This document shows, one piece after another, positions 9,033-15,878 of a stretch of 64,000 nucleotides of DNA. The DNA is taken from contig NZ_QWKG01000008.1 in NCBI RefSeq assembly GCF_009911595.1, positions 1 to 64,000 on the forward strand, read 5' to 3'. Source of the stretch: Colidextribacter sp. OB.20. GTDB lineage: Bacteria; Bacillota; Clostridia; Oscillospirales; Oscillospiraceae. The stretch's first letter is position 1. Each line of letters starts with the position of its first letter. The notes under the pieces are model-generated. The model searched no databases, was not told where the DNA came from, and saw nothing but the letters and a program-made list of their open reading frames with translations. Made by a program: the position numbers and the translations under genes.

Positions 9033-9055
9033 GTGCGAAAATATTTTTTTCGCAC
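9033..9055. other. Perfect 9-bp inverted repeat in the mraZ/udg divergent region
   Basis: GTGCGAAAA-TATTT-TTTTCGCAC in the AT-rich spacer between two divergent genes, about 30 bases upstream of the udg -35. It could be an operator; it is not positioned to terminate any gene. The rest of 8820-9084 shows nothing recognisable. Confidence 0.4.
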
Positions 9056-9084
9056 CTCTTTCTTGTGAAAAACCATAAAAATCC

Positions 9085-9113
9085 TTTTCACCGGCTCTCT
9101 CCTGTGGTATACT
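9085..9113 (+). promoter_or_regulatory. Promoter of the uracil-DNA glycosylase gene
   Basis: TTTTCA (9085-9090), 17-base spacer, then extended -10 TGGTATACT (TATACT at 9108-9113). Confidence 0.6.
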
Positions 9114-9159
9114 AAAGAGCGCAAAACCGTCGAAATCTGGTATTTTGGGAGGTATCTCT

Positions 9160-9735
9160 ATGCTCTACACAAATTGGGAAGAACTGGAACAGGCCTGCCT
9201 ATCCTGTCAGAAGTGCGCCCTGGCGGACACCCGGCACAACGTGGTTTTCGGCACCGGGCCTCGGGACGCGGAGGTCATGTGCATTGGCGAGGGTCCCGGC
9301 GAAAACGAGGACCTCCAGGGTCTGCCCTTCGTGGGCCGGGGAGGCAAGCTGCTGGACGACATGCTGGAGATGGTGGACCTGAGCCGGGAGAGGAATGTCT
9401 ACATCGCCAACATGGTCAAGTGCCGCCCGCCCCAGAACCGGGACCCCCTGAACACCGAGCAGGAGGCCTGCATCGACTATCTGCGCAGCCAGACCGCCCT
9501 CCTCCGGCCCAAGATCATCATCTGCCTGGGCCGCATCGCCGCCTGCAAGCTGATTAAGGAGGACTTCAAAATCACCAAAGAGCACGGCCAGTGGTTTGAG
9601 AAAAACGGCGTGTGGATGACCGCCCTGTTCCACCCCGCCGCCATTCTCCGTGACCCCCGCCGCCGGCCCGAGACCTTCGAGGACCTGAAGGTAATCCAGG
9701 CCAAAATCCGGGAAATCTGTAATCATACTTATTAA
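9160..9735 (+). CDS. Uracil-DNA glycosylase, family 4 (Fe-S type)
   Basis: Removes uracil from DNA as the first step of base excision repair. The 191-residue protein shows the family 4 pattern: N-terminal CLSCQKCAL as cluster ligands, GEGPGENEDLQGLPFVGRGG as the active-site loop, NMVKCRPPQNRDP, a further Cys in EQEACIDYL, and C-terminal HPAAILRDP. It starts at ATG 9160, after GGGAGG. It has its own promoter and is divergent from mraZ; a 61-residue gene follows about 32 bases downstream, probably co-transcribed. Confidence 0.92.
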   Translation: MLYTNWEELEQACLSCQKCALADTRHNVVFGTGPRDAEVMCIGEGPGENEDLQGLPFVGRGGKLLDDMLEMVDLSRERNVYIANMVKCRPPQNRDPLNTEQEACIDYLRSQTALLRPKIIICLGRIAACKLIKEDFKITKEHGQWFEKNGVWMTALFHPAAILRDPRRRPETFEDLKVIQAKIREICNHTY

Positions 9736-9767
9736 AAAATGGGGCATACTGTCACTGAGGTGATAGT

Positions 9768-9953
9768 ATGAACGTCAACACAAACGCGGCGGTGACCTTC
9801 GGGCAGCTGCTGCAGCACAACCCCAAGGCCTCCGCCTTCTACGACAGCTGCACCCCCAAGCAGCGGGAGGCCATCCTGCTCCAGCTGGGCCAGATGAACA
9901 GCCAGTCCCAGCTGAAGGCCTTTGTGGACAACCTGCCCAGCGCATCCCTGTAA
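9768..9953 (+). CDS. Small conserved-looking protein of unknown function
   Basis: 61 residues with no recognised domain. The sequence looks like a small helical bundle: TFGQLLQHNPKASAFYDSC, then PKQREAILLQLGQMNSQSQL, ending in SASL. No signal peptide or membrane segment. Start ATG preceded by GAGGTG; a strong terminator follows the stop, so it is a real transcribed unit ending the udg operon. PKQREAILLQL resembles motifs in small spore or host-regulator proteins, but that is not enough for a call. Confidence 0.7.
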   Translation: MNVNTNAAVTFGQLLQHNPKASAFYDSCTPKQREAILLQLGQMNSQSQLKAFVDNLPSASL

Positions 9954-9960
9954 ACGCGGA

Positions 9961-9990
9961 CCGCCCGCCCCATTCGGGGCGGGCGGCGCT
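9961..9990. terminator. Bidirectional intrinsic terminator
   Basis: CCGCCCGCCCC-ATTC-GGGGCGGGCGG followed by CGCTGTTTT. It separates the udg unit from the convergent spore-gene cluster. Confidence 0.75.
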
Positions 9991-9995
9991 GTTTT

Positions 9996-10574
9996 CTATC
10001 CCCAGCCGCCGGTAAACTCCGGCTGGCAGTCCGTGTCCTGAACCACAAAAATCTCGTAGAGATGGGACAGCATATCCCAGGTGGCGGTGTCCATGCAGCC
10101 GGTCTGGGGCAGGCCGGCCGCCCTTTGCAGCCAGCGGATGTTGTCCGCCGAGACGGGACCGTTGCAGCCGTCCGCCTCACAGCGGGTGATCCCCTCGAAC
10201 TTGCCGGCTAAAATATTGAACATGGTCTGGGGAACAATGAGATACTCCCTGGTCTGCCCCTCCTGGACCTGGACACCCTCGGAGGGAAAGATCCGCGCGG
10301 CCCGGGAATAGCCGGTTCTGCCCCGCTGGGCCAGCCAGCAGTTCCGGATGGCCTCCCAGGTGGCCCGGTCCACCGTCCCGGTGACGGGCAGGCCCGCCTC
10401 CCGCTGGAAGCTCATCACCGCCTCCAGGGTACGCTCGCCATAGACGCCGTCCACCACCAGCTCGGGCAGAAACTGATAGGTTCTGGACAGCTGCCGCAGC
10501 ATATACTGCAGGCTCATAACCGGGTTGGACACCATCTCCCGCTCCAGCAGCTCCCGGTCTAAATCGACGTTCAT
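9996..10574 (-). CDS. Protein with two peptidoglycan-binding (PG_binding_1) domains
   Basis: 192 residues holding two PG_binding_1 three-helix repeats. The first is around residues 15-70 (LQYMLRQLSRTYQ...DGVYGERTLEAVMSFQREAG). The second lies in the C-terminal half (LAGKFEGITRCEADGCNG...NIRWLQRAAGLPQTGCMD). No signal peptide and no catalytic domain, so it probably targets cortex or cell-wall material as part of a complex. Its start overlaps the end of the upstream SpoIID-like gene by four bases, indicating translational coupling. Clostridial relatives are often labelled spore cortex-lytic protein; that role is inferred. Confidence 0.8.
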   Translation of the reverse strand: MNVDLDRELLEREMVSNPVMSLQYMLRQLSRTYQFLPELVVDGVYGERTLEAVMSFQREAGLPVTGTVDRATWEAIRNCWLAQRGRTGYSRAARIFPSEGVQVQEGQTREYLIVPQTMFNILAGKFEGITRCEADGCNGPVSADNIRWLQRAAGLPQTGCMDTATWDMLSHLYEIFVVQDTDCQPEFTGGWG

Positions 10575-11830
10575 ACCTTCACTCCTCCCTGTCTGTCCTT
10601 CGGGCCGTCCGCCTGACCCGGCTCCATGGGACGGCCCTGGTACTGGCCCAGCCGGGGGGTGTTGTCCCAGCGGTCCGGCCCCTCCGGCCGGCTGTCCGCC
10701 CGGGCCATGACGGGCGCCGCGTTCTCCCGCAGGGATTGGGCCCGCACCGTGTCCCGGCGGAGCTGATAGTCCGCCGTCACAAAGCTGTCATAGATGGAGT
10801 TCCAGGTGCGCTCATCCACCACGCCGTCGGGGGTGAGGCCCGCCCACACCTGATAGGTGCGCACCGCCCGGTCGGTGACGGGGCCAAAGTCGCCGTCCAT
10901 GGCCGGGGCCCTCAGCGCATCGGAGAACTGGGCCAGCATGGAGAGCATATATTGCAGCACCTCCACCTCCGGGCCGGAGTCCCCCTGGACCAGCGTCCCG
11001 GGGAACTGGAACTGAAAGGCGTAGAAGGTCTGTCCCTGGCTCACCAGCTCGGCCAGCTGCACCACCCCCACATAGAGATACACCAGCTTATACCAGGTGG
11101 CCTTGCCCACAATGCCGTCCGGAGTCAGATTGAAGATGCGCTGAAAGGCCTGCACCGCATCCTCGGTGGCCTCGTCGAAGGCCCCGGTAATGGGCACCTT
11201 GGGGATGGCGGGGTAGTTTTGGGAGATGCGGTTGAGCATGGACTGCACCACCGACACATCGGGTCCCGCCGAGCCGCGGCGCAGGGGGGTCCCGGGGTAG
11301 GAGGTGATGAGGTCCTGAATGGGGGCGTCCACCACCAGCTCGATGTTGTCCCCATAGTAATGGCGGAGAATCTCCATGGAATTGGCCCCCTCCTGGGCCA
11401 GCGCCTGACTCCCCCACTGGGACAGGCCGTCGCACTTGGAGGTGGTGCCGTTGCAGAATTTGGCGGCCAGGGGCTCCACAAAGCCCTGGCGGCGGATATA
11501 GTCGTTGAAAATCTCGTCCACAAGCTGGCTGATATTCTCAAAGATATTCCGCCCCCGAATGAACTTCTGGTCGTACTGGGTGGTGGAGGTGATCTGGAAG
11601 TCGTAGCCGCGGCTGGGGTAAAACTCGGTATACACCCGGTTCAGGGCAAAAGAGATGATGGCCAGCACATTGGCCCGGATGGCGGAGGGCTCCCAGGTGG
11701 GATAAATCTCGCTGGAGGCCACGTTCTTTACATAGTCCGGGAAGCTCACGGTCACGTTCTCCGCCCACTGGTCGGGCAGTCCCATGTGTACCGTGATGGT
11801 GCTGGGGACATATGGAATGATGACGGGCAT
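10571..11830 (-). CDS. SpoIID-like domain fused to two peptidoglycan-binding domains
   Basis: 419 residues. The N-terminal half resembles the SpoIID/LytB amidase-enhancer family: WEPSAIRANVLAIISFALNRVYTEFY, then CDGLSQWGSQALAQEGANSMEILRHYYG, matching the family pattern of G-x-SQWG followed by eIL-x-YYG. Two PG_binding_1 repeats follow (about residues 195-270 and 295-365). A Pro/Arg-rich tail closes the protein. No signal peptide is visible although SpoIID itself is membrane-anchored, so this may act inside the forespore or mother cell, or after lysis. ATG with GAGGTG upstream. Downstream partner of the CnaB-like gene. Confidence 0.8.
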   Translation of the reverse strand: MPVIIPYVPSTITVHMGLPDQWAENVTVSFPDYVKNVASSEIYPTWEPSAIRANVLAIISFALNRVYTEFYPSRGYDFQITSTTQYDQKFIRGRNIFENISQLVDEIFNDYIRRQGFVEPLAAKFCNGTTSKCDGLSQWGSQALAQEGANSMEILRHYYGDNIELVVDAPIQDLITSYPGTPLRRGSAGPDVSVVQSMLNRISQNYPAIPKVPITGAFDEATEDAVQAFQRIFNLTPDGIVGKATWYKLVYLYVGVVQLAELVSQGQTFYAFQFQFPGTLVQGDSGPEVEVLQYMLSMLAQFSDALRAPAMDGDFGPVTDRAVRTYQVWAGLTPDGVVDERTWNSIYDSFVTADYQLRRDTVRAQSLRENAAPVMARADSRPEGPDRWDNTPRLGQYQGRPMEPGQADGPKDRQGGVKV

Positions 11831-11838
11831 ATGTCACC

Positions 11839-12240
11839 TCACAGACTCTGGACCGGGATGTCCCGCTCATCCCGCTGCTGAAGGCTGCACAGCCCCTGGG
11901 GCAGGGGGGTGAGCTCCATGTTCTGTACCGTCTCCACACCGGGGAATATCTGAACATTCTCCAGCTGGAGCATGGCGTAGCCCGGCTGCTCCGCCCACAG
12001 GGAGCACAGGGCGCAGGGAGCGCCCTCTCCGGGCAGCCCGTCGGGGGAGGTGCTCTCCCCTAACGCCGGCGTTTCAATCTGAACCGGCTGAATTTTTCCG
12101 CTGCTGTCGGTGTTCTGTATGGAGAGCAGCCGCCACTTGCCCCCCTCCCCCGGCTCGGCCACCACCACTGTGGCCCTCTCCAGGGGAATCTGCGCCTGGG
12201 AGGTGTACACCCGGACGGATAGTGTTCCTGTTGCTTGCAT
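11839..12240 (-). CDS. Small beta-sandwich protein, carboxypeptidase-regulatory-like
   Basis: 133 residues. The N terminus (TGTLSVRVYTSQAQIPLERATVVVAEPG) and later QPGYAMLQLENVQIFPGVETVQNMEL resemble a carboxypeptidase regulatory-like or CnaB-type beta-sandwich fold. There is no catalytic signature. Eight bases separate its stop from the next gene, so the three genes 12240 to 9996 form one operon. ATG has GGAGGTATAAC upstream. Function unknown; context suggests spore coat or cortex assembly. Confidence 0.65.
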   Translation of the reverse strand: MQATGTLSVRVYTSQAQIPLERATVVVAEPGEGGKWRLLSIQNTDSSGKIQPVQIETPALGESTSPDGLPGEGAPCALCSLWAEQPGYAMLQLENVQIFPGVETVQNMELTPLPQGLCSLQQRDERDIPVQSL

Positions 12241-12282
12241 TGTTATACCTCCTGAAGCGGCGAACAGGCTCCGCCGCTTATC

Positions 12283-12627
12283 CTATCCTATGCCAGCCAG
12301 GGGCGGGGCGTCCCAGAGGGACAGTTGAACCTCCCGGGCGACAGCCCGCAGAAAAACAGGGGTGCTGTAGCCCTCCGGGAAGGTCTCGCAGTACCACTGC
12401 GGGTCCTTGCGGTGTATCTGCCGTGCCAGCCCCCCGAGCCGCTGCATCAAAATCCTCTTTTCTACCCCATACCGCTCCGCCACATCACGCAGCAGCTTGG
12501 ACATGAGCATGTCCTCAAAGTCGGTCAGATATATTTCCACCAGGTCCACCATGCACAGAGGCGCAACGCTCATTTTGACTACCCCGTGCCCCCGCAGAAC
12601 GGAGATAATTTGTTCCCGCAGCTCCAT
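12283..12627 (-). CDS. Unknown protein, possibly Spo0A C-terminal-like helical
   Basis: 114 residues, mostly helical, no signal peptide. MELREQIISVLRGHGV and KLLRDVAERYGVEKRILMQR distantly resemble the Spo0A C-terminal DNA-binding arrangement (helical, with 'DIAKKYNTT..RVER'), but the similarity is weak and the recognition helix is not clear. ATG at 12627 with GGGAGGG upstream. It has its own promoter at 12675-12703 and precedes the spore-type operon by about 40 bases, so the four genes are probably co-transcribed. Confidence 0.55.
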   Translation of the reverse strand: MELREQIISVLRGHGVVKMSVAPLCMVDLVEIYLTDFEDMLMSKLLRDVAERYGVEKRILMQRLGGLARQIHRKDPQWYCETFPEGYSTPVFLRAVAREVQLSLWDAPPLAGIG

Positions 12628-12674
12628 AAACAGTCCCTCCCAGATCATACATAGTCATTTATATTTCATTATTA

Positions 12675-12703
12675 TGATTATAATTTAATAATTAGTAATT
12701 TTC
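12675..12703 (-). promoter_or_regulatory. Promoter of the spore-type gene cluster
   Basis: Minus-strand TTGAAA (12698-12703), 17-base spacer, TATAAT (12675-12680), in a strongly AT-rich spacer that also separates it from the divergent XRE gene. Confidence 0.6.
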
Positions 12704-12757
12704 AAGGTCTGCCTAAAACATAAAAAATTAAATACACTATTATGCGGGGGTGAACCT

Positions 12758-12985
12758 ATGAATCCCGCATATCATGAGGTTTATAAAACGCTCGGTCTCA
12801 ACATTATGTATTACCGCAACCGAGCAGATTTAAGTCAGCGTCAGCTTGGCGACCTGTTGGACAAGGACCAAAGCCATGTCAGCAGAATTGAGCGGGCTGG
12901 CGTAGGCGTCAGCTTGGATTTGCTTTGCCGAATTGCCGAGATACTAGAGGTGGAACCCTATCTTCTGCTGAAACCGAAGGACTAA
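12758..12985 (+). CDS. XRE-family HTH regulator
   Basis: 75 residues that are essentially one Cro/C1-type helix-turn-helix: LGLNIMYYRNRADLSQRQLGDLLDKDQSHVSRIERAGVGVSLDLLCRIAEILEVEPYLLL. There is no effector domain, so it resembles a small phage- or mobile-element-type repressor. ATG with GGGGTG upstream. Base composition is noticeably more AT-rich than the neighbours, a hint of transfer. It stands alone and is followed by a repeat block. Confidence 0.85.
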   Translation: MNPAYHEVYKTLGLNIMYYRNRADLSQRQLGDLLDKDQSHVSRIERAGVGVSLDLLCRIAEILEVEPYLLLKPKD

Positions 12986-12994
12986 ATCCCAACG

Positions 12995-13195
12995 TCCCGC
13001 CGCAGCGAAAAAGGCCCCTTTGGAAAGGGGCTCCGCCCGGAGGGCGGTGGGGATTGCGTTTCGCGAAGCGAAACATACGAAGTAAACCGAAGTTTGCAAA
13101 ATCTCGTTTATTGCATACATTTCGCCTTCGGCGAAATACAATCCTCCGCCCCAGTGTGCGCACTGGGGCACCTCCTTTCAAAAGGAGGCTTACTC
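12995..13195. repeat. Family A dispersed palindromic repeat (variant)
   Basis: Composite of short palindromes: CCCCTTTGGAAAGGGG, TTTCGCGAAGCGAAA, TTTCGCCTTCGGCGAAA, CCCCAGTGTGCGCACTGGGG and CCTCCTTTCAAAAGGAGG. It ends in GGCTTA, as the copies near 57076 and 61974 do. No gene is visible between 12986 and 13379. Confidence 0.7.
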
Positions 13196-13313
13196 AGCGG
13201 AGGGACGGGAGGCTTGCCCTGCGGGGGGCGGGATGGCTTCGATGGGATACTGTATTTTGTGCGGTCATTCTGTTTAAGACCGCACAGAGTTGTGTCTCTT
13301 GATTTGCCACCAT

Positions 13314-13381
13314 ATGGTAGCATGTCAAGGTGGAAAAAGCAACAAAATAGTAGCATCTTTTTTAGGAGGAGATGCTACCAT
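13314..13381 (+). promoter_or_regulatory. Repeated TAGCATC / GATGCTA operator-hairpin over the ribosome site
   Basis: ATGGTAGCAT (13314-13323) is the reverse complement of ATGCTACCAT (13372-13381, over the start codon). Between them GTAGCATC (13350-13357) pairs with GATGCTAC (13371-13378), leaving the AGGAGG site in the loop. This suggests autoregulation at DNA or RNA level. Confidence 0.5.
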
Positions 13382-13601
13382 GCAGTATCAACGGCTGGAA
13401 GACTTGAGAATTGACGCTGATAAAAGCCAAGCGGAAATCGCTGAGGTCCTGATGTGCAAGCGGGAGGTATACCGCCGCTATGAAAAGGGGGTTCGGGAAA
13501 TCCCTGTCTGGGCGCTGGTCAAGCTGGCGGCGTACTATGGAACAAGCACCGATTATATCCTCGGGCTGACAAACAAACAGGAGCCCTATCCAAAAAAGTG
13601 A
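13380..13601 (+). CDS. XRE-family HTH regulator
   Basis: 73 residues with one HTH domain: MQYQRLEDLRIDADKSQAEI, then AEVLMCKREVYRRYEKGVREIPVWALVKLAAYYGTSTDYILG, a typical clostridial small regulator ending TNKQEPYPKK. ATG at 13380 follows AGGAGG; an upstream in-frame extension crosses the inverted repeats and is not coding. It may repress itself through the TAGCATC repeats. The Uma2 gene follows 70 bases later with its own promoter. Confidence 0.85.
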   Translation: MQYQRLEDLRIDADKSQAEIAEVLMCKREVYRRYEKGVREIPVWALVKLAAYYGTSTDYILGLTNKQEPYPKK

Positions 13602-13639
13602 TCGGTATAGGCTCTCTTATGCTGTACCTTTCCTGTAAT

Positions 13640-13651
13640 CTGTGGTACAAT
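13640..13651 (+). promoter_or_regulatory. Extended -10 promoter of the Uma2 gene
   Basis: TCTGTGGTACAAT, an extended -10 element; the -35 (TGTACC at 13623-13628, 17-base spacer) is weak. A GGAGGG ribosome site follows. Confidence 0.4.
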
Positions 13652-13671
13652 AGAGAAAAGGAGGGATTGTT

Positions 13672-14250
13672 ATGTCTTTGCCCCAGGAAAAGAAATACTC
13701 CTATGCTGACCTGCTGGCCTGGGAGGACGACCCAACACACTATGAGTTATATGATGGCCAGCTGCGGGCACTGTCCTCGCCAACTGATGTTCATCAACTG
13801 ATTCTCACAGAGCTTCTCACTCAAATCCACACACATCTGCGAGGAACATGCCGCAAAATCTACCCCGCCCCCCTTGACGTCCGCCTGTTTGAAAACAATG
13901 GCGACAACCCTAAAAACGTGAAAACAGTAGTACAGCCGGACCTCTCCGTTGCATGTAAGAAAAACGGAAAGGTGGACACCCGTGGAATCCATGGCGCACC
14001 TGATTTAATCATTGAAATTCTCTCCCCCTCCACCAAGCAATACGACTGCCTCATAAAATACAAGCTGTACCAGCAGGCGGGGGTCAAGGAGTATTGGATT
14101 GTAGACCCGGACAAACAGCTGGTGCTGGTCTACATGCTGGAGGACGGCCAGTACTATGTCCCGGAGGTATACACCGCCAAGGACATCGTGCCTGTGGGGG
14201 TGCTTGAGGACTGCTCCGTGGACCTGACCAAGGTATTTCCGGAGGAATAG
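13672..14250 (+). CDS. Uma2-family (DUF820) putative restriction endonuclease-like protein
   Basis: 192 residues of the Uma2/DUF820 family, a PD-(D/E)XK nuclease fold common in clostridia and cyanobacteria. Motifs: KKYSYADLLAWEDDPTHYELYDGQL at the N terminus, then VVQPDLSVACKKNGK, and APDLIIEILSPSTKQYDCLIKYKLYQQAGVKEYWIVDP, which contains the D..E-x-x conserved acidic core. No methylase or partner gene lies beside it. Cellular role of the family is not settled; many are thought to be linked to mobile DNA. A terminator follows immediately. Confidence 0.85.
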   Translation: MSLPQEKKYSYADLLAWEDDPTHYELYDGQLRALSSPTDVHQLILTELLTQIHTHLRGTCRKIYPAPLDVRLFENNGDNPKNVKTVVQPDLSVACKKNGKVDTRGIHGAPDLIIEILSPSTKQYDCLIKYKLYQQAGVKEYWIVDPDKQLVLVYMLEDGQYYVPEVYTAKDIVPVGVLEDCSVDLTKVFPEE

Positions 14251-14276
14251 AGCGGGGGCTTTCGCTCCCGCTTTTT
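14251..14276 (+). terminator. Intrinsic terminator after the Uma2 gene
   Basis: AGCGGGGGCTTTCGCTCCCGCT followed by TTTTA. Confidence 0.75.
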
Positions 14277-14279
14277 ATC

Positions 14280-14308
14280 TTGCATTGCCGCCCTGTTTAT
14301 AGTAGAAT
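14280..14308 (+). promoter_or_regulatory. Promoter of the DUF512 gene
   Basis: TTGCAT (14280-14285), 17-base spacer, TAGAAT (14303-14308). Confidence 0.5.
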
Positions 14309-14339
14309 AACATGATATTGGTAAAAAGGGGGCATATCT

Positions 14340-15716
14340 GTGAGCATGACGGCCGTGAAATCGGTGGACCGGCCCAGTCCCGCCCACCGGGCGGGGGTCC
14401 GGGCCGGGGACACCCTCACCCACATCAACGGCCACCCCATCATTGACGTGCTGGACTACAAGTTCTACAGCTACGACCCCCGGCTGGAGCTGACCCTGAA
14501 AAGCCCGGAGGGGACGGTGCGCACCCTGCGGGTCCGCAAGGGCGAGGGGGAGGACCTGGGGCTGGAATTTGAGACCTACCTGATGGACCGGGCCCGGTCC
14601 TGCGCCAACCACTGCATCTTCTGCTTTGTGGACCAGATGCCCCCGGGGATGCGTCCCTCCCTCTACTTCAAGGATGACGACGCCCGGCTGTCCTTCCTGC
14701 TGGGCAACTACCTCACCCTCACCAACCTCTCCCCCCGGGAGGTGCAGCGGATTATCGACCTGCGCATCTCCCCCATCAACGTTTCCGTCCACACCACCGA
14801 CCGGGCCCTGCGCACAGAGATGCTGAAAAATCCCCGGGCCGGGGAGGGCATCGACATCATGGAGCGGTTTGCCCAGGAAAACATCACCATGAACTGCCAG
14901 ATCGTCTCCTGCCCCGGCATCAACGACGGTCCCGCCCTGGACAGGACGCTGCAAGACCTGGCGGCCATGTTCCCGGCGGTGAACAGCGTGTCGGTGGTGC
15001 CGGTGGGGGTGACCAAATACCGGGAGGGGCTCTATCCCCTGAAAACCTACACCAAGGACACCGCCGCCGCCCTGGTGGACCAGGTGGAGGCCTTCGCTGC
15101 GAAACATCTGAAGGAGAACGGCACAAGGCTGGTGTGGTGCTCCGACGAGTTCTACCTGCTGGCCGGGCGGGAACTGCCCCCCGAGGACTACTTTGAGGAC
15201 TTCACCCAGCTGGATAACGGGGTGGGGATGCTCACCCTCCTCAGCCGGGAGTTTGGCCGGGCCCTGGACCTGATGGAGCCTGAGGAGCTGGAGGGTGCTG
15301 TCCCCTTCTCCATCGCCACCGGGGTGTCCGCCGCCCCGTTTTTGGCAAAATTGGTGGGACAGGCCCGGGAAAAATGTGGTACAATAGAGGGAAGGGTCTA
15401 CCCCATCGTCAACCGCTTTTTCGGCGAGACCATCACCGTGGCCGGGCTGGTCACCGGGGGCGACCTTATCGAGCAGCTCCGGGGGAAGGAGCTGGGAAAA
15501 CGCCTGCTCATCCCCGCCAACATGCTCCGGTCCGGGGAGAACGTCTTTCTGGACGACGTGACCACCGCCGACGTGGAGCGGGAGCTGGGGGTACCCGTGG
15601 TCCCCGTCCCCCAGGACGGCTACGAGCTGCTGGACGCCATCTGCGGCATCCAGCTCACCCCCGAAACCCAGAAAGCCGCCTGGGAAAATGAGGAATTTTA
15701 TCGGTATAATCCGTAG
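14340..15716 (+). CDS. DUF512 radical SAM protein with N-terminal PDZ-like domain
   Basis: 458 residues. A PDZ-like region (SPAHRAGVRAGDTLTHINGHPI, residues 13-34) precedes a radical SAM core with the cluster motif CANHCIFCF (CX3CX2C) near residue 87. The DUF512 part follows with VSVVPVGVTKYREGL and, towards the end, GGDLIEQLRGKELGKRLLIP. Substrate unknown. It is commonly encoded next to the GTPase gene der, as here, which hints at a ribosome or RNA connection without proving it. GTG at 14340, seven bases after GGGGG, is favoured over ATG two codons later. Confidence 0.88.
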   Translation: MSMTAVKSVDRPSPAHRAGVRAGDTLTHINGHPIIDVLDYKFYSYDPRLELTLKSPEGTVRTLRVRKGEGEDLGLEFETYLMDRARSCANHCIFCFVDQMPPGMRPSLYFKDDDARLSFLLGNYLTLTNLSPREVQRIIDLRISPINVSVHTTDRALRTEMLKNPRAGEGIDIMERFAQENITMNCQIVSCPGINDGPALDRTLQDLAAMFPAVNSVSVVPVGVTKYREGLYPLKTYTKDTAAALVDQVEAFAAKHLKENGTRLVWCSDEFYLLAGRELPPEDYFEDFTQLDNGVGMLTLLSREFGRALDLMEPEELEGAVPFSIATGVSAAPFLAKLVGQAREKCGTIEGRVYPIVNRFFGETITVAGLVTGGDLIEQLRGKELGKRLLIPANMLRSGENVFLDDVTTADVERELGVPVVPVPQDGYELLDAICGIQLTPETQKAAWENEEFYRYNP

Positions 15717-15726
15717 GAGCGCAAAA

Positions 15727-15862
15727 AGCCTCCCTTCGCGAAGGGAGGTGGCATCCGCGAAGCGGATGACGGAGGGTTTTCCCCTATCGAAACGTATCTA
15801 TCTCTGTCAAGAAGAAAACCCCCACCCGGCTTCGCCGGGAGCCCCCTTTGCGAAGGGGGCCT
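15727..15862. repeat. Family A dispersed palindromic repeat
   Basis: CCTCCCTTCGCGAAGGGAGG, then ATCCGCGAAGCGGAT, GGAGGGTTTTC, a spacer, GAAAACCCCCACCCGGC and CCCCCTTTGCGAAGGGGG. It fills the gap before der. Confidence 0.85.
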
Positions 15863-15878
15863 GGAGAGGAGGAACACT

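Noticed and set aside
12995-13195. CRISPR-like series of short palindromes
   Set aside because: Units differ from one another and are not regularly spaced; they belong to the dispersed repeat family A.
15371-15391. TGTGGTACAATAGAGG inside the DUF512 gene, like the Uma2 promoter
   Set aside because: It is in-frame coding sequence with no good -35 and no gene start nearby.
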